Shown here piece after piece: positions 1 through 5,643 of a stretch of DNA of 7,146 bases (position 1 is its first letter; every line of letters begins with the position of its first letter). Made by a program: the position numbers and the translations under genes. The notes below the pieces were generated by a model. That model was given only the letters and a program-made list of their open reading frames with translations, was not told the DNA's origin and made no database searches. Origin of the DNA: Thermoleophilia bacterium (GTDB lineage Bacteria; Actinomycetota; Thermoleophilia; Gaiellales; SKUG01); assembly GCA_025964455.1 (NCBI GenBank), contig JAOPYU010000288.1, positions 1-7,146 on the forward strand. The letters are read 5' to 3'.

Positions 1-640
1 ACGGCCGCAGGCCGGGGCCCCAGTACGCGTCGGCGCGGCCGGTGGCGACCTGCGCGAGGGCGCAGGCGGCGCTGCCGCCCCGACGCACGTCGCGTGCACG
101 ATCGATGAGCGCGCCGAACACGTCGCCGGCGCACTCGCGTTGGTCGGGGCGGCCGTGGTTGACCTCGACGAGTGCATCGATGAGCGGGCGGTCCCGAGTG
201 ATGTCACAGCGTTCCGTGCCCGCCCAGGCGCCGCCGCCGCGCACCGCATGCGTGCACCTGTCGAGGGCGGGCTCCTCGACCACGCCGACCACGATGCGCC
301 CGTCGGCCTCGCGCTCGATGGCGATGCTGACAGCCCAGTCCGAGCGCCCGTAGAGGTAGTTGGTGGTCCCGTCGATCGGGTCCACGAGCCATCGATAACC
401 GCTGGTGCCGTGCTGCTCGCCCGCCTCCTCGCCGAGGATACCGTCGCGTGGACGCGCAGCGCGGATCACCTCCCGTGCGGCGGCCTCCGCCTCGCGGTCT
501 GCCTGGCTGACCAGGTCGTCACGGCCCGCCTTCTGGTCCACGCAGAGCCCGGGGCGGCGCTGCCAGTCGAGCGCGACCGTCGCCGCCGCCCTGGAGGCCT
601 CGATGGCCACCTCGAGCAGTGCCTGCAGTTCCCGGCTCAT
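1..640 (-). CDS. Inositol-monophosphatase-family phosphatase, C-terminus cut by window edge
   Basis: This is a Mg2+-dependent phosphomonoesterase of the IMPase/HisN/FBPase-like superfamily, probably cytosolic. Only the first 213 codons are present. Visible landmarks are K37 in KAGRDDLVSQAD (34-48 region), the metal-binding glutamates in ILGEE (E71/E72), the signature DPIDGTTNY at 87-95 (D87 and D90 ligands), and the late core GGSAACALAQVATGRADAYW (188-207). The WD motif with the last metal ligand should follow LRP just beyond the window. The ATG at 640 overlaps the upstream stop as ATGA, so translation is probably coupled to the UbiA-like gene. The substrate cannot be told from the sequence: inositol phosphate, histidinol phosphate and other sugar phosphates are all possible. 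Family assignment is secure; exact function is not. Confidence 0.9.
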   Translation of the reverse strand, partial: MSRELQALLEVAIEASRAAATVALDWQRRPGLCVDQKAGRDDLVSQADREAEAAAREVIRAARPRDGILGEEAGEQHGTSGYRWLVDPIDGTTNYLYGRSDWAVSIAIEREADGRIVVGVVEEPALDRCTHAVRGGGAWAGTERCDITRDRPLIDALVEVNHGRPDQRECAGDVFGALIDRARDVRRGGSAACALAQVATGRADAYWGPGLRP

Positions 641-1815
641 GCCGGACGCCGGGACACGACGGCGCGGCGCGGCGATGGGCGCCGCCTGTCGAGCGCCGCA
701 CGGACCGGTGAACCCACCGTGCGGAGCGACTGCCCCGCGAAGAAGGCGTGCCCGCCGACCACGAGCAGCCACGGAAGCGGCACGAGCCCTGGATCGGCGA
801 TGCCTGCCGTCCACGCGACGAGTGCGAGGACGGCTGCCCAACCGAGCAGCAGCGCCGGCCGGGCGTGGGCCGTGCGTGCGACCAGCACGGCACCCACGGC
901 GCCGGCGACCGACACGGCGCCGGTCCACACGGACGCCCCCTGCAACAGGGCCCCTGCGGCCGCCGCACTCGCCGCCGAGACGAGCAGGGCGAGATTCCAG
1001 GGTGCGCGCAGCGTGGTCGCACCTGCCAGCGGGCGCCACGACTCCGGACGGCCGTCGGCGGCCCCGTCCGGCACCCTCGACGGCAACCACCGACGCAAGC
1101 TGGTGGTGTGTTCACGAGCGCGGGCACGCTCGAGTCGCCAGCGCAGCTGGCCGTCCGTCACCTCTGCGAAAGCGAGTGATTCGAGGGCCCAGCGGGCGGT
1201 CACGAACGCCACACCGAACGCCCAGAACGCCGTAGTGGCCGCGAGTGCCAAGCCGGGACGCCCACCCAGATCCACGGCGAGCGCCATGCCCGCCATCCCC
1301 CGGATCGCGTACCCGCCTCCGGCGACGAGCCACAGCGAGGTGATCCATCCGGTCACGCCTGGCTGCCCATGGCCGGTGGCGTTCGAGCGAGCCACCTCGT
1401 ACACGATCGCCACGCCGAACACCCCGACCACGAGCGCGAACACGATCCAGATGAGGTCGAGCGCCGGAGCGGCCACCGCGATCGCCGCGGCAAGCGCGAG
1501 GCGGATGCCGACGACCGCCCAGCTGGCGCGCTTGCGCGACGGCCCTCGTTCGATCGGGCCCGGCAGCCGGCCCCGCTCGTCAGCGTCGGGGTGCGCCTGG
1601 TCCGCCTCGAATCCACGAATGTCGTTCCACTGGTACCGCGCCTGGTAGATGAGCAGCTCCAGGATGCCCCATGCGATCGCGGCGCGCAGGAGCGACGCCG
1701 GTTCGGGCCGGCCGACCGAGAGCGTGCCCACCGCGAAGGACAGCGGCAGCAACCATCCCTTGATCACGTCCTTGGGACGGGGCAGCAACAGGTAACTGCG
1801 CAGCGTGCGCGACAC
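637..1815 (-). CDS. Polytopic membrane protein, UbiA-prenyltransferase-like with degenerate Asp motif
   Basis: This is a 392-residue integral membrane protein with about eight or nine hydrophobic segments (near 20-34, 44-58, 98-118, 121-140, 157-180, 187-206, 273-292, 298-314 and 320-361). After the second segment comes YQWNDIRGFEADQAHP (61-76), which resembles the first Asp-rich loop of UbiA prenyltransferases (NDxxDxxxD followed by HP). Here the middle Asp is Gly67, and I see no second DxxxD loop, so catalysis is doubtful. An Arg-rich cytosolic loop spans about 222-260, and the C-terminal tail is basic. The GTG at 1815 is preferred to the in-frame ATG at 1830 because a strong Shine-Dalgarno lies between them. 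The ATGA overlap with the phosphatase suggests a lipid-linked pair, which is an inference. Other membrane-protein families remain possible. Confidence 0.72.
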   Translation of the reverse strand: MSRTLRSYLLLPRPKDVIKGWLLPLSFAVGTLSVGRPEPASLLRAAIAWGILELLIYQARYQWNDIRGFEADQAHPDADERGRLPGPIERGPSRKRASWAVVGIRLALAAAIAVAAPALDLIWIVFALVVGVFGVAIVYEVARSNATGHGQPGVTGWITSLWLVAGGGYAIRGMAGMALAVDLGGRPGLALAATTAFWAFGVAFVTARWALESLAFAEVTDGQLRWRLERARAREHTTSLRRWLPSRVPDGAADGRPESWRPLAGATTLRAPWNLALLVSAASAAAAGALLQGASVWTGAVSVAGAVGAVLVARTAHARPALLLGWAAVLALVAWTAGIADPGLVPLPWLLVVGGHAFFAGQSLRTVGSPVRAALDRRRPSPRRAVVSRRPA

Positions 1816-1820
1816 GTGGT

Positions 1821-1828
1821 CCTCCTCC
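1821..1828 (-). promoter_or_regulatory. Ribosome binding site deciding the GTG start at 1815
   Basis: Read on the minus strand, GGAGGAGG lies 5 bases before GTG at 1815. The ATG at 1830 overlaps this site itself and has no Shine-Dalgarno of its own, so the shorter protein beginning MSRTLRSYLL is favoured. Confidence 0.7.
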
Positions 1829-1905
1829 ATGGGGCGTGCTGAACCGATTTCGACGACCCTCTACCCGGGCCGAGAATCGCTAGCTCGCCGAGGTACGTGC
1901 CGGGT

Positions 1906-2319
1906 TCATTCGGTCGGCGGCAGCGGCTTCGGGCCCGCGGCGGATGACTCGAGGATGAACCGGCGGATGGCGAGCGGGTCGTTGCCCGCCTTGCGCAGGT
2001 ACCGGTCGGCGCCTGCCGCGAGCGCCTCCGCTTCGCCTGCGTCGCCGACTGTCGACGCTGTCCAGATGACGATCCACGCGCGGGGCGCTTCGCGCCGGAT
2101 CTCGGGGAGTGCGGAGAACCCGTCCAGGATCGGCATGCTCACGTCGAGGACGATGATGTCCGGGTTGCACGACCCGGCGAGCTCGATCCCCTGCGCGCCG
2201 TTCGCAGCCTCGGCGACGACCTCCACGTCCGTGTCCTCGAGCATCATCCGCACGAGCTTGCGCACGTCGGCGTTGTCATCGATCACGAGGAGTCGGGATG
2301 AGGTAGCGCTCTGGGGCAT
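1906..2319 (-). CDS. Stand-alone receiver-domain response regulator (CheY-like)
   Basis: This 137-residue protein is essentially one receiver domain. The acidic pair D14-D15 (LLVIDDNADVR) binds Mg2+, D59 in IIVLDVSMPILDGF is the expected phosphoacceptor, T87 (IVIWTAST) is the switch threonine and K110 (DRYLRKAG) the conserved lysine. All active residues are present, so it should be phosphorylatable. There is no DNA-binding, enzymatic or other output domain; only a short Ser/Pro-rich tail follows (about 125-137). It probably acts by protein-protein contact or in a phosphorelay. No histidine kinase is in the window. The start has no clear Shine-Dalgarno. The open frame continues far upstream, but that part is antisense to the radical SAM gene. 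A LexA box lies 56 bases upstream in the shared divergent spacer, so joint control is possible. Confidence 0.93.
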   Translation of the reverse strand: MPQSATSSRLLVIDDNADVRKLVRMMLEDTDVEVVAEAANGAQGIELAGSCNPDIIVLDVSMPILDGFSALPEIRREAPRAWIVIWTASTVGDAGEAEALAAGADRYLRKAGNDPLAIRRFILESSAAGPKPLPPTE

Positions 2320-2335
2320 GCACAGGTGACATGCC
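2315..2335. repeat. Short inverted repeat at the receiver gene start
   Basis: GGCATG (2315-2320) and CATGCC (2330-2335) are perfect inverted arms around a 9-base spacer that covers the first bases upstream of the receiver ATG. It could be an operator or a weak hairpin in the leader. Six-base arms are short enough to arise by chance. Confidence 0.25.
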
Positions 2336-2374
2336 ACGAGCGGCGCGAGCCAAACGCATGAGGCAGGCACCCGA

Positions 2375-2390
2375 TCGAACGTACGTTCGT
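2375..2390. promoter_or_regulatory. LexA-binding SOS box
   Basis: TCGAACGTACGTTCGT contains a perfect 14-base palindrome (2376-2389) that matches the Gram-positive/actinobacterial SOS operator (CGAAC-N4-GTTCG). It sits 22 bases before the radical SAM start, overlapping the expected -35 region, which is where a LexA repressor would block transcription. It also lies 56 bases from the divergent receiver gene. No lexA or recA gene is in the window, so binding is inferred from the sequence match. Confidence 0.82.
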
Positions 2391-2399
2391 GCATCGCGC

Positions 2400-2405
2400 T
2401 ACGCT
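2400..2405 (+). promoter_or_regulatory. Probable -10 element for a leaderless radical SAM transcript
   Basis: TACGCT fits the actinobacterial TAnnnT -10 pattern and ends 7 bases before the ATG at 2413. This would place the transcription start at or next to the start codon. No Shine-Dalgarno precedes that ATG, which fits a leaderless mRNA. The -35 would fall inside the SOS box. Confidence 0.45.
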
Positions 2406-2412
2406 GTAGTGC

Positions 2413-3297
2413 ATGGCGCGTGTCACCTACAGCGAGACCGAGACCGGGCGGGCGCTCGGTCGGGTCACCGGGAACCTGATCCAGTGGTCGCTCAACCCGT
2501 ACACGGGATGCGTGCATCGCTGCACCTTCTGCTACGTGCGTGGGTTCGAACGTCGCGCCGGCCGCCCCTCCGATGACCGGTACGGCAGCGACATCCGGGT
2601 GAAGGTCAACATCGTCGATCAGCTGCGCCGGGAGCTGCGCACGCGCTCGTGCCCCCAGGGCGTGACCATCGGCACCGCGACCGATCCCTACCAGCCTGCA
2701 GAAGGGCGCTATCGCCTCACCCGCGGGTGCATCCGCGAGCTGGGCGCAGCACGTGTCCCGATCGACATCATCACGCGTGGGCCGCTGATCATCCGCGACA
2801 TCGACGTGCTGACCGAGGCAGCGCGGTGCGCTCCCGTGCGGGTGAACCTGTCGATCCCCACCGTCGACCTCGACGTGTGGCGCGCCACCGAACCGAGCAC
2901 GGCGCCGCCCCACCAGCGCTTCCGCGCGATGCGCGAGCTGACCGACGCGGGCATCGACACGAGCATCGGGCTGGCGCCCCTGCTCCCGGGCATCTCCGAT
3001 TCCATGGAGAGCGTCCGCCGCGTGCTCGAACAGGCCCGGGCGAGCGGCGCATGCCGGGCCTGGGTGAACATGCTCAACTTGCGGCCCGGCGTATACGAGC
3101 ACTTCATGGAAGGTCTCGCTCGGGACTTCCCCGACGACGTCGAGCGCTACGTCGCGCAGTACGGCACGCGCCCCTACCTGCCCGCTGCGCGGGACAAGGA
3201 GATCAAGCTTGCGGTCAGTGCGATCAAGCGGGAGGTCGGCATCGCCGACCGGCGCGCGAATCCGATCGTCCCCGAGCTGCAGCTCTCACTGCTGTAA
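2413..3297 (+). CDS. Radical SAM protein, Rv2578c / spore photoproduct lyase-like family
   Basis: This 294-residue radical S-adenosylmethionine enzyme has the 4Fe-4S cysteines C33-x3-C37-x2-C40 in NPYTGCVHRCTFCYVRGF. The TIGTATDPYQPAE motif (85-97) is typical of the SplB-like branch, which includes the actinobacterial Rv2578c proteins. The C-terminal part carries MLNLRPGVYEHF (220-231). True spore photoproduct lyases repair a UV thymine dimer, but the substrate of the Rv2578c branch is not established to my knowledge, so lesion repair is only a suggestion. The SOS box upstream supports a DNA-damage role. The start is the ATG just after a -10-like element; the protein is full length with a normal N-terminus. 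The last 41 codons overlap the convergent cobalamin-protein gene. Confidence 0.92.
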   Translation: MARVTYSETETGRALGRVTGNLIQWSLNPYTGCVHRCTFCYVRGFERRAGRPSDDRYGSDIRVKVNIVDQLRRELRTRSCPQGVTIGTATDPYQPAEGRYRLTRGCIRELGAARVPIDIITRGPLIIRDIDVLTEAARCAPVRVNLSIPTVDLDVWRATEPSTAPPHQRFRAMRELTDAGIDTSIGLAPLLPGISDSMESVRRVLEQARASGACRAWVNMLNLRPGVYEHFMEGLARDFPDDVERYVAQYGTRPYLPAARDKEIKLAVSAIKREVGIADRRANPIVPELQLSLL

Positions 3298-3977
3298 TCT
3301 GTGGGCTGGCTGCGCTGCGTCGCGACCAGTGCAGCCTGGGCCGCGGCCGCGCGCACGTCCGTGCAGAGGACATCTGCGCCGACGCGCCGCCACGCGTCCG
3401 TGTCCGCGCCGGTGAACGCAGCTCCGCCCACCAGGACGGGGTCGCGGTAGCCGTTCCAGCGCAGGTCGCGAATGAGGCCCTGCACCACGTCGAGGTTCTC
3501 GGACATGGTCGCCGACAGGCCGACGAGCGCCGGGCGGAGGTCCTCGACGATCTGGACGATGTCACCGTCCGGTACGTCCGATCCGAGATATCGCACCGAC
3601 CATCCCTGTGCTTCGAATGCGTCGGCGATCAGGTGCGGACCGAGGGAGTGCATCTCGCCGCGCACGCCGCCAATGACCGCCAGCAACCCCGCCCCTGACA
3701 TGGGCGCTGGCGCGCGGTGGTAGAGCACGTTGAGCGCGTACTGCGATATCGCGGTCGCCACGTGCTCCTCGGCGACCGAGATGGTTCCGGCCGCCCACCC
3801 CCGGCCGATTTCGTGCTGTGCCCACTCGATCACGTCGGCATAGAGCACCAGGAGCGGGCAGCCCTCGTCGAACGCGTCGGTGAGGACCGCTATCGCGCGA
3901 TGGCGATCCCCGTCGATCAGTGCCGCGAGGTAGGCCGACGCGACGGGTGCGGCGTTCGTGACGGCGGGAGCGATCAC
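3174..3977 (-). CDS. Cobalamin-binding protein with CarH-type photoreceptor signature, no DNA-binding domain
   Basis: This 267-residue soluble protein has a helical cap domain (about 12-88) followed by a Rossmann-like B12-binding domain (about 97-222). The cap contains W61-x9-E71-H72, the signature of the light-sensing CarH/LitR group. The B12 domain has E108-M-H110-S-L-G113, in which H110 is the expected cobalt ligand, and a GG at 184-185. CarH usually has an N-terminal MerR helix-turn-helix, which is absent here. AerR-type proteins are a precedent for B12 photosensors that act through a partner. The residue after W61 is Ala, whereas Thermus CarH, as I recall, has the second cobalt-binding His there. 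A methyltransferase corrinoid protein is the alternative. The GTG at 3977 is chosen for its AGGGGGG site and GTGA coupling. Residues 227-267 form an unusual tail encoded opposite the radical SAM gene. Confidence 0.85.
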   Translation of the reverse strand: MIAPAVTNAAPVASAYLAALIDGDRHRAIAVLTDAFDEGCPLLVLYADVIEWAQHEIGRGWAAGTISVAEEHVATAISQYALNVLYHRAPAPMSGAGLLAVIGGVRGEMHSLGPHLIADAFEAQGWSVRYLGSDVPDGDIVQIVEDLRPALVGLSATMSENLDVVQGLIRDLRWNGYRDPVLVGGAAFTGADTDAWRRVGADVLCTDVRAAAAQAALVATQRSQPTDYSSESCSSGTIGFARRSAMPTSRLIALTASLISLSRAAGR

Positions 3978-4204
3978 GTCGTGCCCCCCTGACCGTCGCC
4001 GCTGCAGTTCGGGCACAGCGCCATTCGCTCCTCGGCGATTCGGAGGCGGGTGCGCAGCGAATCGACTTCGGCCGCAGCTTCGTCGAGGTCCAGCATCGCC
4101 TGCTCGAGCATCCGCGTCGTACGCGCGCTCTCGCGGGTGAGGACCGCGAGGTCGGTGTTCACGCGTGCGAGCTGCTCGTGGTACATCTCCGCATCGCTCG
4201 ACAT
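3974..4204 (-). CDS. Small coiled-coil protein with C-terminal CxxC
   Basis: I do not recognise a family. The 76-residue protein is one long amphipathic helix (about 5-62, rich in Glu, Ala, Leu and Arg with heptad-like Leu/Val/Met spacing), then C64-P-N-C67 and a flexible Gly/Thr tail (SGDGQGGTT). A single CxxC could bind zinc as a dimer or act as a redox pair. There is no membrane segment or signal peptide. It lies directly upstream of the cobalamin protein with a GTGA overlap (3974-3977), so the two are almost certainly co-translated and may form a complex; the coiled coil could be the partner that the DNA-binding-free photosensor lacks. No Shine-Dalgarno precedes the ATG, but TAGTAT lies 7 bases upstream, which suggests a leaderless mRNA. 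Confidence 0.75.
   Translation of the reverse strand: MSSDAEMYHEQLARVNTDLAVLTRESARTTRMLEQAMLDLDEAAAEVDSLRTRLRIAEERMALCPNCSGDGQGGTT
3984..3990 (-). promoter_or_regulatory. Ribosome binding site for the cobalamin-protein GTG start
   Basis: AGGGGGG on the minus strand lies 6 bases before the GTG at 3977, inside the end of the coiled-coil gene. It favours this start over the longer in-frame ATG at 4016, which would add 13 residues of low-complexity sequence. Confidence 0.55.
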
Positions 4205-4211
4205 GCCACAG

Positions 4212-4217
4212 ATACTA
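4212..4217 (-). promoter_or_regulatory. Probable -10 element for the coiled-coil/B12 operon
   Basis: TAGTAT on the minus strand is followed by 7 bases and then the ATG at 4204, the geometry of a leaderless promoter. Its first three bases are also the stop codon of the small ORF at 4215-4262. No clear -35 is visible. Confidence 0.4.
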
Positions 4218-4262
4218 GCGCCCGATGTCGAAGCCCGGAGCGAACCAATAACTGGAACACAT
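4215..4262 (-). CDS. Candidate micro-ORF ending in PGFDIGR
   Basis: Fifteen codons encode MCSSYWFAPGFDIGR and end in TAG, 10 bases before the coiled-coil start. A longer form could begin at GTG 4310 (31 residues, adding a hydrophilic stretch with DQLLEKKW). The last nine residues, FAPGFDIGR, match the C-terminus of the 223-residue protein at 6201 (FTPGFDIGR) in all but one residue, with the same stop codon, and four of the five base differences are at third codon positions. That pattern argues for a translated peptide, not a chance match. The nearest Shine-Dalgarno-like GGAG is about 12 bases before the ATG, which is far. Alternatives are a remnant 3' end of a lost paralogue or a conserved DNA element. 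Confidence 0.35.
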   Translation of the reverse strand: MCSSYWFAPGFDIGR

Positions 4263-4311
4263 GGTCCATTTTTTCTCCAGCAATTGATCGGAGCTGCCGA
4301 TAGCCGCCACG

Positions 4312-5643
4312 ATGAGTGCCCACTTGATGTTCACGGTTGCCCTGTCGGTCGGTTTCGCGCTGCAGCTCGTTGCCTGGCGCATCGTGGTGCGCCGCGCCCG
4401 GCTCACCGGGCTCGAGCGCGACGCGGCGCGCGATCGCCGTGCCGCCCCCTCCCGCGCGGCGTTCGATCGGCTCGCCGACCAGGAGCTTGCGCGCGCGCAG
4501 CGCCTTGGCCATGACCTGTCGATCGCCGTGTTCGACACCGATGCGCTCGGCGAGTGCAACGACGTACATGGCTACGCGTCCGGCGACCTGCTCATCTCGG
4601 CCACGCGGCGCGTGCTCGTGGAGGAGGCGCGTCGCATCGACACGATCGTGTCGCTGGGCGGTGGTGCGTGGGCCATGCTGCTCCCGGACCTGTCCCGCGA
4701 GGATGCTGGCCGGACCGTGGAGGCCCTGCGTGCCGCCGTCCATGGACGCGTCGCCGAGGAACTCGTCGTCGCGCTTGGCATCGACCACGCGCAGGTGCCG
4801 ACGCTGAGCGCCGGCGCAGCCACGTCCGCGGCCGGCTCGATCTCGGCCAAGGACCTCATGCAGGCGTCGGACCAGGCCTGCCTCGCGGCCAAGGCCCAGG
4901 GCGGCGACCGCTCGTGCGGCTGGAGCACCGAGGCACGCGACATCGTCCGCCGCGCCGCGGGTCGGCGCCGCCAGCAGCGCGACAGCGAGCTTGCCACCGT
5001 GCTGTCGCTCGCCGAGGCGCTCGACCTGCGCGACGCCGATACCTCCAACCACTCGCGGCAGGTGGGTCGCTACGCGGAGCTCATGGCGCAGGGTCTGGGG
5101 CTCGCCCCGGCGCATGTCGAGCGGGTACGGGTTGCCGGGCTCCTCCACGACATCGGCAAGATCGGCGTCCCCGATTCCGTGCTGCGCAAGCCCGGCAAGC
5201 TCGACGAGGACGAGTGGGCGCAGATGCAGGCACACCCGGAGATCGGCGCTCGACTGCTGGCTTCGATCGACGCGGAAGACATCCGCAGCTGGGTGATCGC
5301 ACACCATGAACGCCCCGATGGCCGCGGCTACCCGCACGGACTCAGCAATGCCGACATCCCACTCGAAGCCAAGATCCTCTCCGTGGCCGACGCGTACGAG
5401 GCGATGACTGCCGACCGCGTCTATCGCGCAGCGCCCGGCCCGGTGATCGCCCGAGCCGAGCTCGACAAGTGGCGAGGTGCGCAGTTCGACGGCGAGGTCG
5501 TCGACGTGTTCCTGCAGGTCCTCGACGAGCTGGAGCCGCTCCCGGCCCCGGGCGAGGAGACCGGCGCGACCGTCACGCAGCTGCGCCCGGTGCAGCCGCC
5601 CGCGAGCGACTCAGGCGACGCCCAGGAGGCGGAGGCAGCATGA
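4312..5643 (+). CDS. Membrane-anchored degenerate GGDEF plus HD-GYP c-di-GMP phosphodiesterase
   Basis: This 443-residue signalling protein should hydrolyse cyclic di-GMP. One N-terminal membrane helix (about 6-26) is followed by a GGDEF-like domain (about 45-200) and an HD-GYP domain (about 225-408). The HD-GYP part is complete: H247 (NHSRQV), H279-D280 in HDIGKIGVPD, H308 (HPEIG), HHERPDGRGYP at 331-341 and D360 (VADAYEAMT). In the GGDEF-like part the catalytic loop is GGGAW (116-120), so cyclase activity is unlikely, but an RxxD (R107-D110) sits 5 residues upstream at the position of the inhibitory site, so nucleotide sensing is possible. The tail after 410 is Pro/Glu/Ala-rich. No Shine-Dalgarno precedes the ATG. 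Its stop overlaps the next start as ATGA. Confidence 0.93.
   Translation: MSAHLMFTVALSVGFALQLVAWRIVVRRARLTGLERDAARDRRAAPSRAAFDRLADQELARAQRLGHDLSIAVFDTDALGECNDVHGYASGDLLISATRRVLVEEARRIDTIVSLGGGAWAMLLPDLSREDAGRTVEALRAAVHGRVAEELVVALGIDHAQVPTLSAGAATSAAGSISAKDLMQASDQACLAAKAQGGDRSCGWSTEARDIVRRAAGRRRQQRDSELATVLSLAEALDLRDADTSNHSRQVGRYAELMAQGLGLAPAHVERVRVAGLLHDIGKIGVPDSVLRKPGKLDEDEWAQMQAHPEIGARLLASIDAEDIRSWVIAHHERPDGRGYPHGLSNADIPLEAKILSVADAYEAMTADRVYRAAPGPVIARAELDKWRGAQFDGEVVDVFLQVLDELEPLPAPGEETGATVTQLRPVQPPASDSGDAQEAEAA

Noticed and set aside
140..1648. A 502-codon plus-strand open frame
   Set aside because: It is low-complexity Ala/Arg/Ser/Pro sequence antisense to the phosphatase and membrane-protein genes, which have clear motifs. 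Long shadow frames are expected at this GC content.
2320..3102. Upstream extension of the receiver frame on the minus strand (about 260 codons)
   Set aside because: It is antisense to the radical SAM gene and composed of Ala/Arg/Asp-rich shadow sequence. The receiver domain starts cleanly at the ATG at 2319.
3978..4016. ATG at 4016 as start of the cobalamin protein
   Set aside because: The GTG at 3977 has a better ribosome binding site and a GTGA coupling geometry; the extra 13 residues do not resemble the domain.
4205..4311. Cobalamin riboswitch upstream of the B12-protein operon
   Set aside because: The spacer is only 107 bases and I see no B12-box-like conserved core or the required stems.
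4263..4559. Extension of the PGFDIGR micro-ORF to a 114-residue protein starting at 4559
   Set aside because: Codons upstream of about 4312 are antisense to the HD-GYP gene and look like shadow sequence. Only the part in the spacer is a candidate.
4159..5337. A 392-codon minus-strand open frame opposite the HD-GYP gene
   Set aside because: It has no recognisable domain, its residues are biased as in shadow frames, and the opposite strand carries intact HD-GYP motifs.
5469..5639. Upstream in-frame extension of the peroxiredoxin-like gene
   Set aside because: It lies within the HD-GYP gene in another frame and reads as Arg/Gly/Ala repeats; the ATG at 5640 has purine-rich sites and an ATGA overlap.
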